From positions 56,312-120,311 of the forward strand of contig NZ_MAGO01000011.1 of NCBI RefSeq assembly GCF_001687335.1: a stretch of 64,000 nucleotides of DNA. The letters run 5' to 3'. The DNA is from Dissulfuribacter thermophilus (GTDB taxonomy: Bacteria > Desulfobacterota > Dissulfuribacteria > Dissulfuribacterales > Dissulfuribacteraceae). Below, one piece after another: positions 54,278 through 62,954 of this stretch; within the stretch, counting starts at the first letter, position 1, and every line of letters begins with the position of its first letter. The notes under the pieces were generated by a model, which saw only the letters and a list, made by a program, of their open reading frames with translations, was not told the DNA's origin and made no database searches. The translations under genes and the position numbers were made by a program.

Positions 54278-54490
54278 ATGTTTGGTTTTGGAACACAAGA
54301 ACTCTTAATTATCTTGCTTATAGCCCTATTCATATTTGGTGGGAAGAAACTCCCTGAAATCGGAGCAGGCCTCGGGAAAGGACTTAAGGCCTTTAAACAG
54401 GGGCTAAAAGAAACAGAAGTAGAGGATAAAGATGCAGCCAAGCCCGAAATAGAAAAAGACTCAACCAGTACTGAAAAAGGAAAGGCATAA
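54278..54490 (+). CDS. tatA: TatA-family twin-arginine translocase subunit
   Basis: 70 residues: FGFGTQELLIILLIALFIFG membrane helix, the FGGKKLPEIGAGLGKGLKAF hinge/amphipathic helix and an acidic tail (DKDAAKPEIEKDS). GGAGG sits 9 nt upstream of the ATG at 54278; a TTG at 54263 is in frame but holds the Shine-Dalgarno. A close paralogue of the 55-residue TatA at 51802, placed on the other side of resB-ccsA. The palindrome GGGATATATCCC lies at 54241-54252, before this gene. Confidence 0.94.
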   Translation: MFGFGTQELLIILLIALFIFGGKKLPEIGAGLGKGLKAFKQGLKETEVEDKDAAKPEIEKDSTSTEKGKA

Positions 54491-54500
54491 CAATAATAAG

Positions 54501-55379
54501 GTGCAGGCCATATGCCTTGCTGCAGGACTTGGGACAAGACTCAGACCAATAACGTACCATGTCCCCAAGCCACTCTTCCCAATAGCAGGCAGACCTAACC
54601 TTGGAAGGATCATTGACGACTTAAACAGATCAGGATTCCAACATATTGTAATAAATGCCTTTCATTTAAAAGAAAAAATCAAGGAATACATCGTATCAAA
54701 TCATCCAGATTGCGTTATATCAGAAGAAGATGAACTCCTCGGCACAGGGGGGGGAATAAAAAATGCGAGCCGTTTTTTAAATTTCTCCTCCCCCATCCTC
54801 GTTGTAAATTCAGATGTAGTCACAAACTTCCCTTACGAAGTACTAATGGACTATCATAAAGGCAATAATGCCTTTGCCACTTTACTTCTAACAGATTTTG
54901 GCCCCTTAAATTCCATAAAAGTTGATGATGAAAAGGTTATAGGAATCAATACCGGCTACAGAGAAGCATGTCTTTGTTTTACTGGCATCTCCGTAATAAG
55001 CCCTGAATTCCTTTCTATGTGTCCGAATCGTTACCCTTTTTCAAGCGTAGATATCCTGAAAGAGGCCATTAAGTCAGGCAAGGCAGTCCGTTACCTCCAA
55101 GGAGAAAAGATCTTTAAGAACTTCTTCTGGCAAGACCTTGGCACTCCAAAGGGCTATCTTAAGGCACACGAACTGTTTTTAAATTTCAAAGGGATCACTC
55201 CCCCCACACTCCATCAAGACTTAAAGGTAATAGACTGGGCCTGGGTAGACGAAGATGTAAAAATTCCTGCCCATACAACCCTTTGTAGATGCGTGGTATG
55301 GCCAGGTACAGAAATAAAAACAACCACTAGTTTCAAAGACATGGTACTCACCCCATATGGAGTCCTTAATGGAGGATAA
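54501..55379 (+). CDS. MurU-like sugar-1-phosphate nucleotidyltransferase
   Basis: 292 residues. N-terminal AICLAAGLGTRLRPITYHVPKP nucleotide-binding motif and Lys, LFPIAGRPN, then VISEEDELLGTGGGIKNASR and PILVVNSDVVTNFPYE, as in N-acetylmuramate-1-phosphate uridylyltransferase (MurU) and mannose-1-phosphate guanylyltransferases. The C-terminal ~60 residues look like a short left-handed beta-helix (VDEDVKIPAHTTLCRCVVWPG), which MurU (about 225 aa) lacks. With the AmgK-like kinase at 17.5 kb it could make UDP-MurNAc in peptidoglycan recycling; UDP- or GDP-sugar synthesis for a surface glycan is the alternative. Start is GTG at 54501. Confidence 0.8.
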   Translation: MQAICLAAGLGTRLRPITYHVPKPLFPIAGRPNLGRIIDDLNRSGFQHIVINAFHLKEKIKEYIVSNHPDCVISEEDELLGTGGGIKNASRFLNFSSPILVVNSDVVTNFPYEVLMDYHKGNNAFATLLLTDFGPLNSIKVDDEKVIGINTGYREACLCFTGISVISPEFLSMCPNRYPFSSVDILKEAIKSGKAVRYLQGEKIFKNFFWQDLGTPKGYLKAHELFLNFKGITPPTLHQDLKVIDWAWVDEDVKIPAHTTLCRCVVWPGTEIKTTTSFKDMVLTPYGVLNGG

Positions 55380-56400
55380 ACTCTTTAAACAAATTAAACC
55401 ACTTTGGACTGGGCTCACTGGATGCTATAACGGCTATGGTAAACCAATTCCATGTGAGGGGAGCGGACAGGATGGGGAATTTAAAAAGGGAGTTCTTTGG
55501 CCCAAACCCCGTTTTGAAAAAAAAGGCGAGGTCGTTATTGATCTTTTGACTGGCCTCATATGGACTACTAACGCCAACCTATACGGCTTTCCTGTATCAT
55601 GGACCGAGGCCATTGACTACATAAGAGAGATGAATTCGAAGAATGCCCTTGGATTTTCATCATGGCGACTCCCAAACAGGAGAGAGCTAAGGAGTCTCCT
55701 AGACCTCGGTGCCAAAAATCCATCTCTCCCCAAGGACCACCCATTTAAAGACGTCTTCAATGGATGGTATTGGACCTCCACTACCTTTGCTGGTCTTCCC
55801 CAGTATGCTTGGTGGATCCATATGGAAGGGGCCAGGATGTTTTATGGAAGGAAGGACCAATATGCAATGTTCTGGCCAGTCACTGGCAGAGAAAAAGGCG
55901 TACTTTTGGCCACAGGTCAGGGGGATTGTTTTGATGAAAAGGGAGAAAGGATACTTTGTAATGGAAGCGGTCAGGATGGCGAGTTCAATATTGGAGGCTG
56001 GCTTTCAGAAGGGAGATTTAAAGTCGTAGACGACGTAAGTGTTTTGGATAGACTTACAGGCCTTACCTGGACAAAAGACGCAAATCTCTCTAAAGAGACA
56101 GTCATATGGGAGGAGGCCCTCTATTTAATCGCTGAACTGAATAAAAATTCCTATGGTTCAAAAAATGACTGGAGACTTCCCAATATTAATGAACTTGAAT
56201 CCCTAGTAGATTGCTCCCAGGCATTTCCAGCATTGCCAAAAGGCCATCTCTTTGAGGACCTTCAAGAGGTTTACTGGTCTTCTACCACAAGCTTCTATGA
56301 AACTGATTGGGCCTGGGCCCTTTACCTAGGGAAAGGTGCCACTGGGGTGGGCAAAAAAGATGTAAAGGGATTTTCTGTCTGGGCAGTAAGGGGAGGATGA
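55369..56400 (+). CDS. Tandem DUF1566 (Lcl_C) domain protein
   Basis: 343 residues made of two copies of the same ~165-residue unit (about 12-175 and 180-343). Each starts with a Cys pair and GSGQDGEF (GCYNGYGKPIPCEGSGQDGEF; DCFDEKGERILCNGSGQDGEF), then D-x-L-T-G-L-x-W-T, W-x-E-A, SWRLPN-R/I-x-E-L and WSST/WTST-T near the end. Such units are related to the C-type-lectin-like folds of surface proteins, but here no signal peptide is visible. Start at 55369 has GGAG 6 nt upstream and overlaps the nucleotidyltransferase gene by 11 nt. The role is unknown. Confidence 0.85.
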   Translation: MEDKLFKQIKPLWTGLTGCYNGYGKPIPCEGSGQDGEFKKGVLWPKPRFEKKGEVVIDLLTGLIWTTNANLYGFPVSWTEAIDYIREMNSKNALGFSSWRLPNRRELRSLLDLGAKNPSLPKDHPFKDVFNGWYWTSTTFAGLPQYAWWIHMEGARMFYGRKDQYAMFWPVTGREKGVLLATGQGDCFDEKGERILCNGSGQDGEFNIGGWLSEGRFKVVDDVSVLDRLTGLTWTKDANLSKETVIWEEALYLIAELNKNSYGSKNDWRLPNINELESLVDCSQAFPALPKGHLFEDLQEVYWSSTTSFYETDWAWALYLGKGATGVGKKDVKGFSVWAVRGG

Positions 56401-56441
56401 GGGCCTCATATTAGTTTCTTGGCCTGGGGTTCTCAATAGGG

Positions 56442-57086
56442 CTATATTTGCTTTATTGGTACTAATGGCCTAAGACCTGATGCCTTCAATGCATTCAATA
56501 ATGACCTTATATTAAAGGTATTGACTCTCACAAAAATGACCCCTTTTTCCCTCAATCTAACAAGCCTGGTAAAGTCGATCCCCTTTTTAAACAACACATC
56601 CACGAGGGTCTTCATGACAAAAGGAGAGCCATCATCTTCTATCTCGATTAGCGTAGAGCCCTTGTCTCCAAGCCCAAATATACTGCCATATGCCTCTATG
56701 AGGTCCCGTATCGAAAATATGCCCACAAGCTTCCCCTCTCTGTCTATCACTGGTATGGCCCCAACCTTATGATGTTCGAATAGCAACAACGCGTCATCTA
56801 ATGTTGAAGATGGACCAAGGGTACAAAGATCCCTACTCATAATGGTCTCCACCTTTGTATTTCCCACTTCTTCGAGGAGGCCATCTTGATAACCACTGGA
56901 TGCAACAGATGAGGGGTATGCCGATCGAATATCTCTGTCAGTTACCATCCCTATTAGGTGTCTTCCGTCGTCTACTACTGGCAGGTGCCTGAAATTGTGT
57001 GCCTTGAGTATGTCTCTGGCCTGTCCTATGGTTGTATCAGGTCTGATAGAAATGGGATCTGAAGTCATGTGGTATCTGATGTACAT
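56442..57086 (-). CDS. acuB: AcuB-like CBS-pair and ACT domain protein
   Basis: 214 residues. Two CBS motifs (residues 5-58, MTSDPISIRPDTTIGQARDI; and 82-138, IMSRDLCTLGPSSTLDDALLL ending PVIDREGKLVGIFSIRDLIEA) form a Bateman pair that normally binds adenosine nucleotides. The last ~70 residues (LIEIEDDGSPFVMKTLVDVLF to NTFNIRSLLNALKASGLRP) look like an ACT domain, the AcuB architecture. It is the last gene of the minus-strand operon, behind an AcuC-like deacetylase and a Pat-like acetyltransferase, matching B. subtilis acuABC in content. AAGGAGG lies upstream in the spacer from acuC. Confidence 0.85.
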   Translation of the reverse strand: MYIRYHMTSDPISIRPDTTIGQARDILKAHNFRHLPVVDDGRHLIGMVTDRDIRSAYPSSVASSGYQDGLLEEVGNTKVETIMSRDLCTLGPSSTLDDALLLFEHHKVGAIPVIDREGKLVGIFSIRDLIEAYGSIFGLGDKGSTLIEIEDDGSPFVMKTLVDVLFKKGIDFTRLVRLREKGVIFVRVNTFNIRSLLNALKASGLRPLVPIKQI

Positions 57087-57102
57087 TATAAATTGGTCCT
57101 CC

Positions 57103-58068
57103 TTATTGAGCCCTTAGTGCCAATCCTCCAAGATACCTCTCACAAGAGGCTGACAGAGCCTCAAGATGATAGCCACCTTCAAGGATAGTCAATAGTCTGC
57201 CCCCACAATACTTATCTGCCCAGAGTCTTGCAGCTATGCCGAGGTTTCCGTAAACCCTTGTGGGATATGAAAGCCCTGACATGTCGTCCATTTCATGTCC
57301 GTCAAAACCTGCAGCTATTATGATCACCTGAGGATTAAAGGACTCAAGTGCAATATTTACCTCTTCCTTAAGGATTTCCATTACCTCATTTTCTCCAGCC
57401 CCAGGAGGAAGAGGTATGTTCAATGTAGCCCCCCTCCCCTGTCCTTCACCCCGGTCCTCGCTGTAACCAGTACCAGGAAAACTGAAAGTGGGGTGCTCAT
57501 GAATGCTTATGTATAACACAGTTGGGTCCTCTAAAAAAACTCCCTCAATGCCGTTACCATGATGGGCATCCCAGTCTATAATCGCAATTTTTTCCCTACC
57601 ATAAACCGACTGCCAGTAGCGAGCCGTAATTGCAACATTGTTGAGGAAACAAAAGCCTAGTGGAATCTCCGCCTCTGCATGGTGTCCAGGGGGTCTGACG
57701 CAGCAAAATACGTATTTTGCCTCACCTGCCTCGATTAGATCTACCCCTTTGAGACATGCCCCAACGGCATATAGAGATGCTTCAAATGTATCGTAGGATA
57801 CGGAATTGTCAGGATGACCGAAAAACTCCTTTCCAGATAGACAGGTCTCCTCAAATCTAAAAAGATATTCATCACTATGAACCAATTTCAGGTATTCCCT
57901 CTTGGCTTTGTCTGCCTTTACGATCTTTAGAGAGGGGCCCAAAATGCTCTCTTTTAGCCTTTTCAATATGACTTTCAATCTTTCTGGTGATTCAGGGTGA
58001 TCTATATGAGTCTGGTGCAATAGACATTTTTCGTGTGTTATCAAGAAGATATCATCAAATTTTGCCAA
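57103..58068 (-). CDS. acuC: AcuC-like histone-deacetylase family protein
   Basis: 321 residues, class I/II HDAC fold. Active-site features: CVRPPGHHAEAEIPLGFCFLNN with the tandem His, DWDAHHGNGIEGVF with the zinc-binding Asp and His, AAGFDGHEMDDMSGLSY, and LEGGYHLEAL with a glycine-rich loop. The catalytic tyrosine equivalent is probably in the EGGYH turn. It removes acetyl groups from lysines, in AcuC-type systems re-activating acetyl-CoA synthetase. The start is a TTG directly after the pat stop; a strong GGAGGAA lies 5 nt upstream, within the tail of pat. Confidence 0.9.
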   Translation of the reverse strand: MAKFDDIFLITHEKCLLHQTHIDHPESPERLKVILKRLKESILGPSLKIVKADKAKREYLKLVHSDEYLFRFEETCLSGKEFFGHPDNSVSYDTFEASLYAVGACLKGVDLIEAGEAKYVFCCVRPPGHHAEAEIPLGFCFLNNVAITARYWQSVYGREKIAIIDWDAHHGNGIEGVFLEDPTVLYISIHEHPTFSFPGTGYSEDRGEGQGRGATLNIPLPPGAGENEVMEILKEEVNIALESFNPQVIIIAAGFDGHEMDDMSGLSYPTRVYGNLGIAARLWADKYCGGRLLTILEGGYHLEALSASCERYLGGLALRAQ

Positions 58069-60807
58069 TTAATTCCTCCTCTTTTTTGACCTTCGACCTC
58101 TTAAAGGGCTATCAACAAGATCAAGGGAGTACCTGATCAACTCGTCCTGAACTTCACTCTTTTTGAAACCAAAACTCTCTGCAAGGGACCTCATCTTAAA
58201 ATTGTCCCTTAGGATATCCATGTAAACCATCCTCACACCTTGACTCCTTGCAATCTCTAAACACCTCTTCATTAGTATTTTACCCACTCCCTTTCCCTGC
58301 CATGGATCACCAACAACCACTGCAAATTCACTAGATTCCCTGTCCGGCAGTATAGTCAGTCTCCCAACGCCAATGAAACGCTCCTTTTCCCCCTCATTAA
58401 CAGTGGCAACAAGTGCTATTTCCCTGTCATAATCTATCTGACAATATCTCACCATTTGTTCATGTGGAATCTCTGATATGGGCTGGAAAAACCTCATGAG
58501 GATGGTCTCAGGAGAAAATGTCTCGAAGAGCTCATACATCTTTGGTTCATCTTCTGGCTTAATAGGCCTAATCAAAAAAGGAGTCCCATCCTTCATCTTT
58601 GCATCGTCTATGAAATGGCAGGGATACGGACATATGACAAGATTTGAGGGACAACAGGGCCCTGTGGCCATAAATATCCTCTTTCCAAGGCCTTCATCCA
58701 GGACAATCCTAGCATCTAGGCAGACCCCTCTCTTTTCCCCAATATAGAATGGATTGATGTCGATCTCCTGGATCTGGGGAAAATCCACCAATAATTGTGA
58801 AAACCTGATGAGGGTCTGCTCAAGGAGTTTTATAGAGGGCCTTGGATATGCCCGATGGGCTAAATATTGATATATCTTGGTCTGCTCCATTAAACGTCGG
58901 GCAAGCGTCTGATTCAGAGGTGGAAGGCCTACTGAATAGTCCTTTAGTGTCTCAAACAGCCGGCCACCAGTCCCGAAAAGCACACATGTCCCAAAGGTCG
59001 CATCCTTTTTTGCCCCAATGGCTATTTCATGACCATCCCAATAAATCATTGGCTGGACAGTTATCCCCATAATCCTTGCATCAGGCCTATTGTCTCTGAC
59101 GTTTTTGATTATCCAGTCAAATGCATCTTCTATCTCGTCCTTGCCAACATGGAGTCTAATTCCTCCTATGCGTGCCTTATGGGTGATATCCGGAGAGTCG
59201 ATCTTAAGGCCGACTGGGAATTCCACCTTATTGGAGATCTCTCTCAGCTCTTCCTTGTCTCTGACGAGGAAAATCGGTGGAGACTCTATTCCATAATAAG
59301 AGAGTACGAGTTTTGATTCCCTTTCTGTAAGAATGCGACGTCCTTCTGAAAGGACCCGATTGAAGATTGCTTCGACCCCTTCTAAGTCAGGCATAAAATC
59401 TTCCAGGATGTTGGATGGGGTCTCATGTAACAGGCTGAGGTTATAGCTATGTCTAAACGTATAAATAAAGCTCTTAACTGCCTGTTCAGGAGTAACGAAG
59501 GTTGGTATGCCATTTTTATTGAGAAAATTTCTGGCCTTTTCCATGTCTCCTGTTCCCATCCAACATGCCAAAATCTGAGATGATTTGGCCTTTCGGGAAA
59601 GCTTTACCAGATGCTCTGCTGTCTCCTTTGGTCTTGTGGCAAACTGGGGGGTCAAAATCACCAGGATTGCGTCCTTTTCATGTTCTTCCATGCATACCTC
59701 AAATACCTGCCTGAGGAGTTCGGGCGAGGCATCAGAAAGGCAGTCTACAGGATTTTTGCGAGACCAATATTTAGGAAGTAGATTATCTAATCTATTGATG
59801 GTGCTTTCACTCAACTCACAAAGCCTTCCACCGTACTGGATCAGTGTATCAGTAGCCAAAATTGCAGGCCCACCTGCATTTGTAATGATCAAAAGGCGAT
59901 TACCAGTAGGAGAAGGCTGTTTTGAAAGGGCCTCTGTTACATGAAAGAGCTCTAGGGCATCCTCTACCCTTACTATACCTGCCCTGGAAAATACGGCGTC
60001 ATATACTGAATCTTCTCCTGCAAGCATTCCTGCATGTGTATGCGAATAACGGCTGGAAGCCTGGTATCTTCCACCCTTTACCACTACTATTGGTTTTGCC
60101 CTGGAGAGTGCCCTTGCTGCGCTTACAAACTTTCTTCCATCCCGGATGGCCTCAACGTGCATCACCACTGCCTTTGTGTCTGGGTCCATTGCCAAAAAGT
60201 CCAATATATCACCAAAATCAACGTCTGCCTGGCTACCTATGGAGAAGAATGCGCTTAGCCCTACGTGTTTGCTTATGGCGTAATCGAGAATTGCTGAGGC
60301 AAAGGTGGCACTCTCACTCAAAAATGCCAGCTTACCAGGTTTCAAAGCAGGCCTTGTGGTACTTACATGTACGGAATGTCTTGGTCGTATAAAGCCCGTT
60401 GAATTTGGCCCCAGACACCTAATACCGTACCTATATGATGCACTCTGAACAGTCTGGATATATTTCTCAGGGTCTTTTACCTTGTGTCTGAAGTCGTTTG
60501 CCAGTATGAGGGCAGACTTCACCCCCATTTTTCCACACGTATCAAGATCCTCGAGTACCTCTTCAGGTTCGCCGCAAAGTACTGCAAGATCTACCTTCTT
60601 AGGAAGACTCTTTAGGGATGGATATGTCAAAAGCCCTGAAATTGATTCACATTCTCTGGATATAGGGAAAATAACTCCCCTAAAGCCTGTAGAAAGGAGA
60701 TTTTTGATAAGTACATTACCAGGAGAATTGGCCTCAGGGGCTGGGTTCACCCCAAGGACGGCAATGGTGCTCGGTGAAAATAGGTACTGAAGAGATTTAA
60801 CACTCAA
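58069..60807 (-). CDS. pat: Pat-like protein acetyltransferase: NDP-forming acyl-CoA synthetase module plus GNAT
   Basis: 912 residues. N-terminal CoA-binding Rossmann domain (IAVLGVNPAPEANSPGNVLIKN, residues ~15-36), succinyl-CoA-synthetase-like domains (IITNAGGPAILATDTLIQYGG), an ATP-grasp domain (ESKLVLSYYGIESPPIFLVR, about 500; PMIYWDGHEIAIGAKKD), and at the end (from ~745) a GNAT acetyltransferase (FLIRPIKPEDEPKMYELFET, VVGDPWQGKGVGKILMKRC). This is the layout of Salmonella Pat. Unlike Pat, where I recall the phospho-histidine being lost, the THAGMLAGEDSVYDAVF loop keeps a His. It probably acetylates acyl-CoA synthetases, reversed by the adjacent AcuC-like protein. Start is TTG. Confidence 0.88.
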   Translation of the reverse strand: MSVKSLQYLFSPSTIAVLGVNPAPEANSPGNVLIKNLLSTGFRGVIFPISRECESISGLLTYPSLKSLPKKVDLAVLCGEPEEVLEDLDTCGKMGVKSALILANDFRHKVKDPEKYIQTVQSASYRYGIRCLGPNSTGFIRPRHSVHVSTTRPALKPGKLAFLSESATFASAILDYAISKHVGLSAFFSIGSQADVDFGDILDFLAMDPDTKAVVMHVEAIRDGRKFVSAARALSRAKPIVVVKGGRYQASSRYSHTHAGMLAGEDSVYDAVFSRAGIVRVEDALELFHVTEALSKQPSPTGNRLLIITNAGGPAILATDTLIQYGGRLCELSESTINRLDNLLPKYWSRKNPVDCLSDASPELLRQVFEVCMEEHEKDAILVILTPQFATRPKETAEHLVKLSRKAKSSQILACWMGTGDMEKARNFLNKNGIPTFVTPEQAVKSFIYTFRHSYNLSLLHETPSNILEDFMPDLEGVEAIFNRVLSEGRRILTERESKLVLSYYGIESPPIFLVRDKEELREISNKVEFPVGLKIDSPDITHKARIGGIRLHVGKDEIEDAFDWIIKNVRDNRPDARIMGITVQPMIYWDGHEIAIGAKKDATFGTCVLFGTGGRLFETLKDYSVGLPPLNQTLARRLMEQTKIYQYLAHRAYPRPSIKLLEQTLIRFSQLLVDFPQIQEIDINPFYIGEKRGVCLDARIVLDEGLGKRIFMATGPCCPSNLVICPYPCHFIDDAKMKDGTPFLIRPIKPEDEPKMYELFETFSPETILMRFFQPISEIPHEQMVRYCQIDYDREIALVATVNEGEKERFIGVGRLTILPDRESSEFAVVVGDPWQGKGVGKILMKRCLEIARSQGVRMVYMDILRDNFKMRSLAESFGFKKSEVQDELIRYSLDLVDSPLRGRRSKKRRN

Positions 60808-60828
60808 GACTATTCTCTTTTGCCTCTT

Positions 60829-61464
60829 CTACGGCAGGCACTTTTTGCACCTGCAATATCCTTTTAAAAAGGCCTGCTCTCGAGTCTTAAATATCACCTT
60901 GTTTTCACGCCATGTCCTTCGCCCATAGGGGCACCATGGTCTGTGAAACCTAAGGCTCTTCCTATTACCTATATAATATGGCTCAGGCCTTCTGGGGGAA
61001 AGGGACCAAAGCCCAATCTTATTTATTATAGCATGGCGTTGCGCAGAGAGGAGCCTGTCTTTGTATGGTATGTCTTTTTGAAAGAGGCATACAAAAGCAA
61101 GCCCCTCCCTCACGAGAACTTCATTTACAAGGGTACCGTCTTTTAAAAAGACATATGCCAAAAGCCTTCCAAACCTGTCTCTCTTTCTAGGGCCATACTC
61201 AAGGCGTACCACCCTGCCCTGGACTAGTGCCCTGTTGCGTTTTTTAGCGGCAATCCCGTATGGCTCACCTTTTTGGTCATCATGAGGGATCTCAGGGGCA
61301 TTGATCCCAAGATAGCGCACCTTCTCTCCATTGCTCAATACAATGGTATCACCATCTATGACGTATTTTACATATGCATTCCCGGCCCAGAGATTACACC
61401 CGGTTCCAACTGTAAAGATCGCCAGGAACAGTACTAAAAAGAGGACAGGATATTGCCTTTTCAT
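60829..61464 (-). CDS. Exported thermonuclease (SNase) with C-terminal Cys-rich module
   Basis: 211 residues. A hydrophobic signal peptide ([22 protein letters not shown]; the GTGC could be a weak lipobox) precedes a staphylococcal-nuclease domain: [25 protein letters not shown] (catalytic Asp and Arg region), [20 protein letters not shown]. The last 50 residues ([20 protein letters not shown] to [10 protein letters not shown]) form the Ada-like metal-binding module often fused to secreted SNases. It should cleave nucleic acids outside the cytoplasm. It overlaps purC by 4 nt, an unusual partner, and lies 21 bp before pat. Confidence 0.9.
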   Translation of the reverse strand: MKRQYPVLFLVLFLAIFTVGTGCNLWAGNAYVKYVIDGDTIVLSNGEKVRYLGINAPEIPHDDQKGEPYGIAAKKRNRALVQGRVVRLEYGPRKRDRFGRLLAYVFLKDGTLVNEVLVREGLAFVCLFQKDIPYKDRLLSAQRHAIINKIGLWSLSPRRPEPYYIGNRKSLRFHRPWCPYGRRTWRENKVIFKTREQAFLKGYCRCKKCLP

Positions 61465-62345
61465 GCGGTCAACCGCTCAAGTGCTTCATTGTATCTGGCC
61501 ATAGTCTTTTCCACAATGTCATCTGGAAGCTCTGGTGCAGGTGGCGTCTTGTCCCATTTGATGGATTCCAGATAATCTCTCACGAACTGCTTGTCAAAGC
61601 TTGGCTGTGACCTACCTGGCTCATAGCCATCCAAGGGCCAAAATCGAGAGGAATCAGGGGTGAGCACCTCGTCTATCAGTGTCACCTCTCCGTCTATGAT
61701 CCCAAATTCAAACTTTGTATCTGCAATGATCACGCCTCGCTCTTTAGCATAGTCTCTGGCCTCAATGTAAAGCCTCAGGCTAAGATCCCGTATCTTCTGG
61801 GCCACATCTTCCCCAACTAGGTCCACTACCTTTTCAAAGGAGATATTTTCATCGTGTTCGCCTACCTCTCCCTTGGTAGATGGAGTAAATATGGGAGTAG
61901 CAAGCTCCTGCGACTCGATCAGTCCCTCTGGAAGGGATATTCCACAAATCTTACCGGTCCTTTTATAATCTTTCCATCCTGATCCGGTTATATAACCACG
62001 CACAATGCATTCAACAGGTAGCGGCTTTGCCTTTTTAACAAGCATACTCCTGTCTTTTAGTATGGCAGCGTGGGATCTAGCTGGCTCAGGGTAGTTTGAG
62101 GGGTCACTTTCCAACACGTGGTTCTTTACCAGGTCCTTGAATTTTTCAAACCAGAACAAAGACATCTGGGTCAAGACCTTTCCCTTTCCTGGAATGGGGG
62201 TAGGGATAATTACGTCAAATGCAGATATCCTGTCTGTAGCCACTATGAGAAGTGTGTCATCGTCCACTTCATAAATATCTCTGACTTTGCCCCTCGATTT
62301 CAATTTTAGCCCTTCGATATTTGTCTCAAATACTGCATTACTCAT
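61461..62345 (-). CDS. purC: SAICAR synthetase
   Basis: 294 residues. Motifs: [28 protein letters not shown] (residues 17-44, the ATP loop and active site), [38 protein letters not shown], and [10 protein letters not shown] with [15 protein letters not shown]. The length is typical of the longer form of the enzyme (~295 aa, as in yeast and many anaerobes). It joins aspartate to CAIR with ATP in purine synthesis. Its ATG overlaps the rlmE stop (ATGAGTAA, 8 nt), and its stop overlaps the nuclease start by 4 nt. No other pur gene is close by. Confidence 0.95.
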   Translation of the reverse strand: MSNAVFETNIEGLKLKSRGKVRDIYEVDDDTLLIVATDRISAFDVIIPTPIPGKGKVLTQMSLFWFEKFKDLVKNHVLESDPSNYPEPARSHAAILKDRSMLVKKAKPLPVECIVRGYITGSGWKDYKRTGKICGISLPEGLIESQELATPIFTPSTKGEVGEHDENISFEKVVDLVGEDVAQKIRDLSLRLYIEARDYAKERGVIIADTKFEFGIIDGEVTLIDEVLTPDSSRFWPLDGYEPGRSQPSFDKQFVRDYLESIKWDKTPPAPELPDDIVEKTMARYNEALERLTA

Positions 62346-62922
62346 GCTTTAATCCCTCCATATATATAAAAATCTCTACGCTCTCTGGCCTTGAGCTCTT
62401 TGGTTTAAAGACACGAACCTTCTTAAACGCAGCCATACACTCTTTTCTAAAGGCTGCAAAGTCTGCCCCCTGGAAGATTTTCAAAAAAAGGCGGCCATTT
62501 TCCTTCAAGACTACCTTTGCAATCTCCAGTGCTGTAGTGGCAAGCTCCACAGAACGATAATGATCTACATCCTTTCTTCCTGTTGTCTTTGGGGCCATAT
62601 CGCTGAGTACACAATCAAAATATCCATATTTTTCAAGGATTTCATTTGGTGAAATCTCTCTACAATCTGCTGTGAGGCGTGTAACATTTGGTAGATCAAC
62701 CTTCAAGGGATGCAGATCTATTGCAATTACCTTTCCATTCCTCCCCACTACGGATGCTGCAAACTTTGTCCATGAACCCGGACTTGCTCCGAGGTCTAGG
62801 ACCTTCATACCAGAGGACAAGAGCTTAAATCGCCTCTGTGCTTCTTTGAGCTTATAGACGGATCTTGCAGGAAAGCCTTCTTGTTTTGCCTTGTTAAAAT
62901 AGTGATCCCTTACCTTTTTCAC
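62338..62922 (-). CDS. rlmE: 23S rRNA (uridine-2552-2'-O)-methyltransferase RlmE (FtsJ)
   Basis: 194 residues, as in E. coli FtsJ (209). Starts with [20 protein letters not shown] (catalytic Lys in RSVYKL), the SAM motif [28 protein letters not shown] with the catalytic Asp, and [11 protein letters not shown] with the catalytic Lys, ending [14 protein letters not shown] with the catalytic Glu. So the K-D-K-E tetrad is complete. It methylates the A-loop of 23S rRNA late in 50S assembly. The start is GTG at 62922, with AGGGA 6 nt upstream. Confidence 0.95.
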   Translation of the reverse strand: MKKVRDHYFNKAKQEGFPARSVYKLKEAQRRFKLLSSGMKVLDLGASPGSWTKFAASVVGRNGKVIAIDLHPLKVDLPNVTRLTADCREISPNEILEKYGYFDCVLSDMAPKTTGRKDVDHYRSVELATTALEIAKVVLKENGRLFLKIFQGADFAAFRKECMAAFKKVRVFKPKSSRPESVEIFIYMEGLKHE

Positions 62923-62954
62923 TTGATTCCCTCATCAAAAATAGCATCAGCCAA

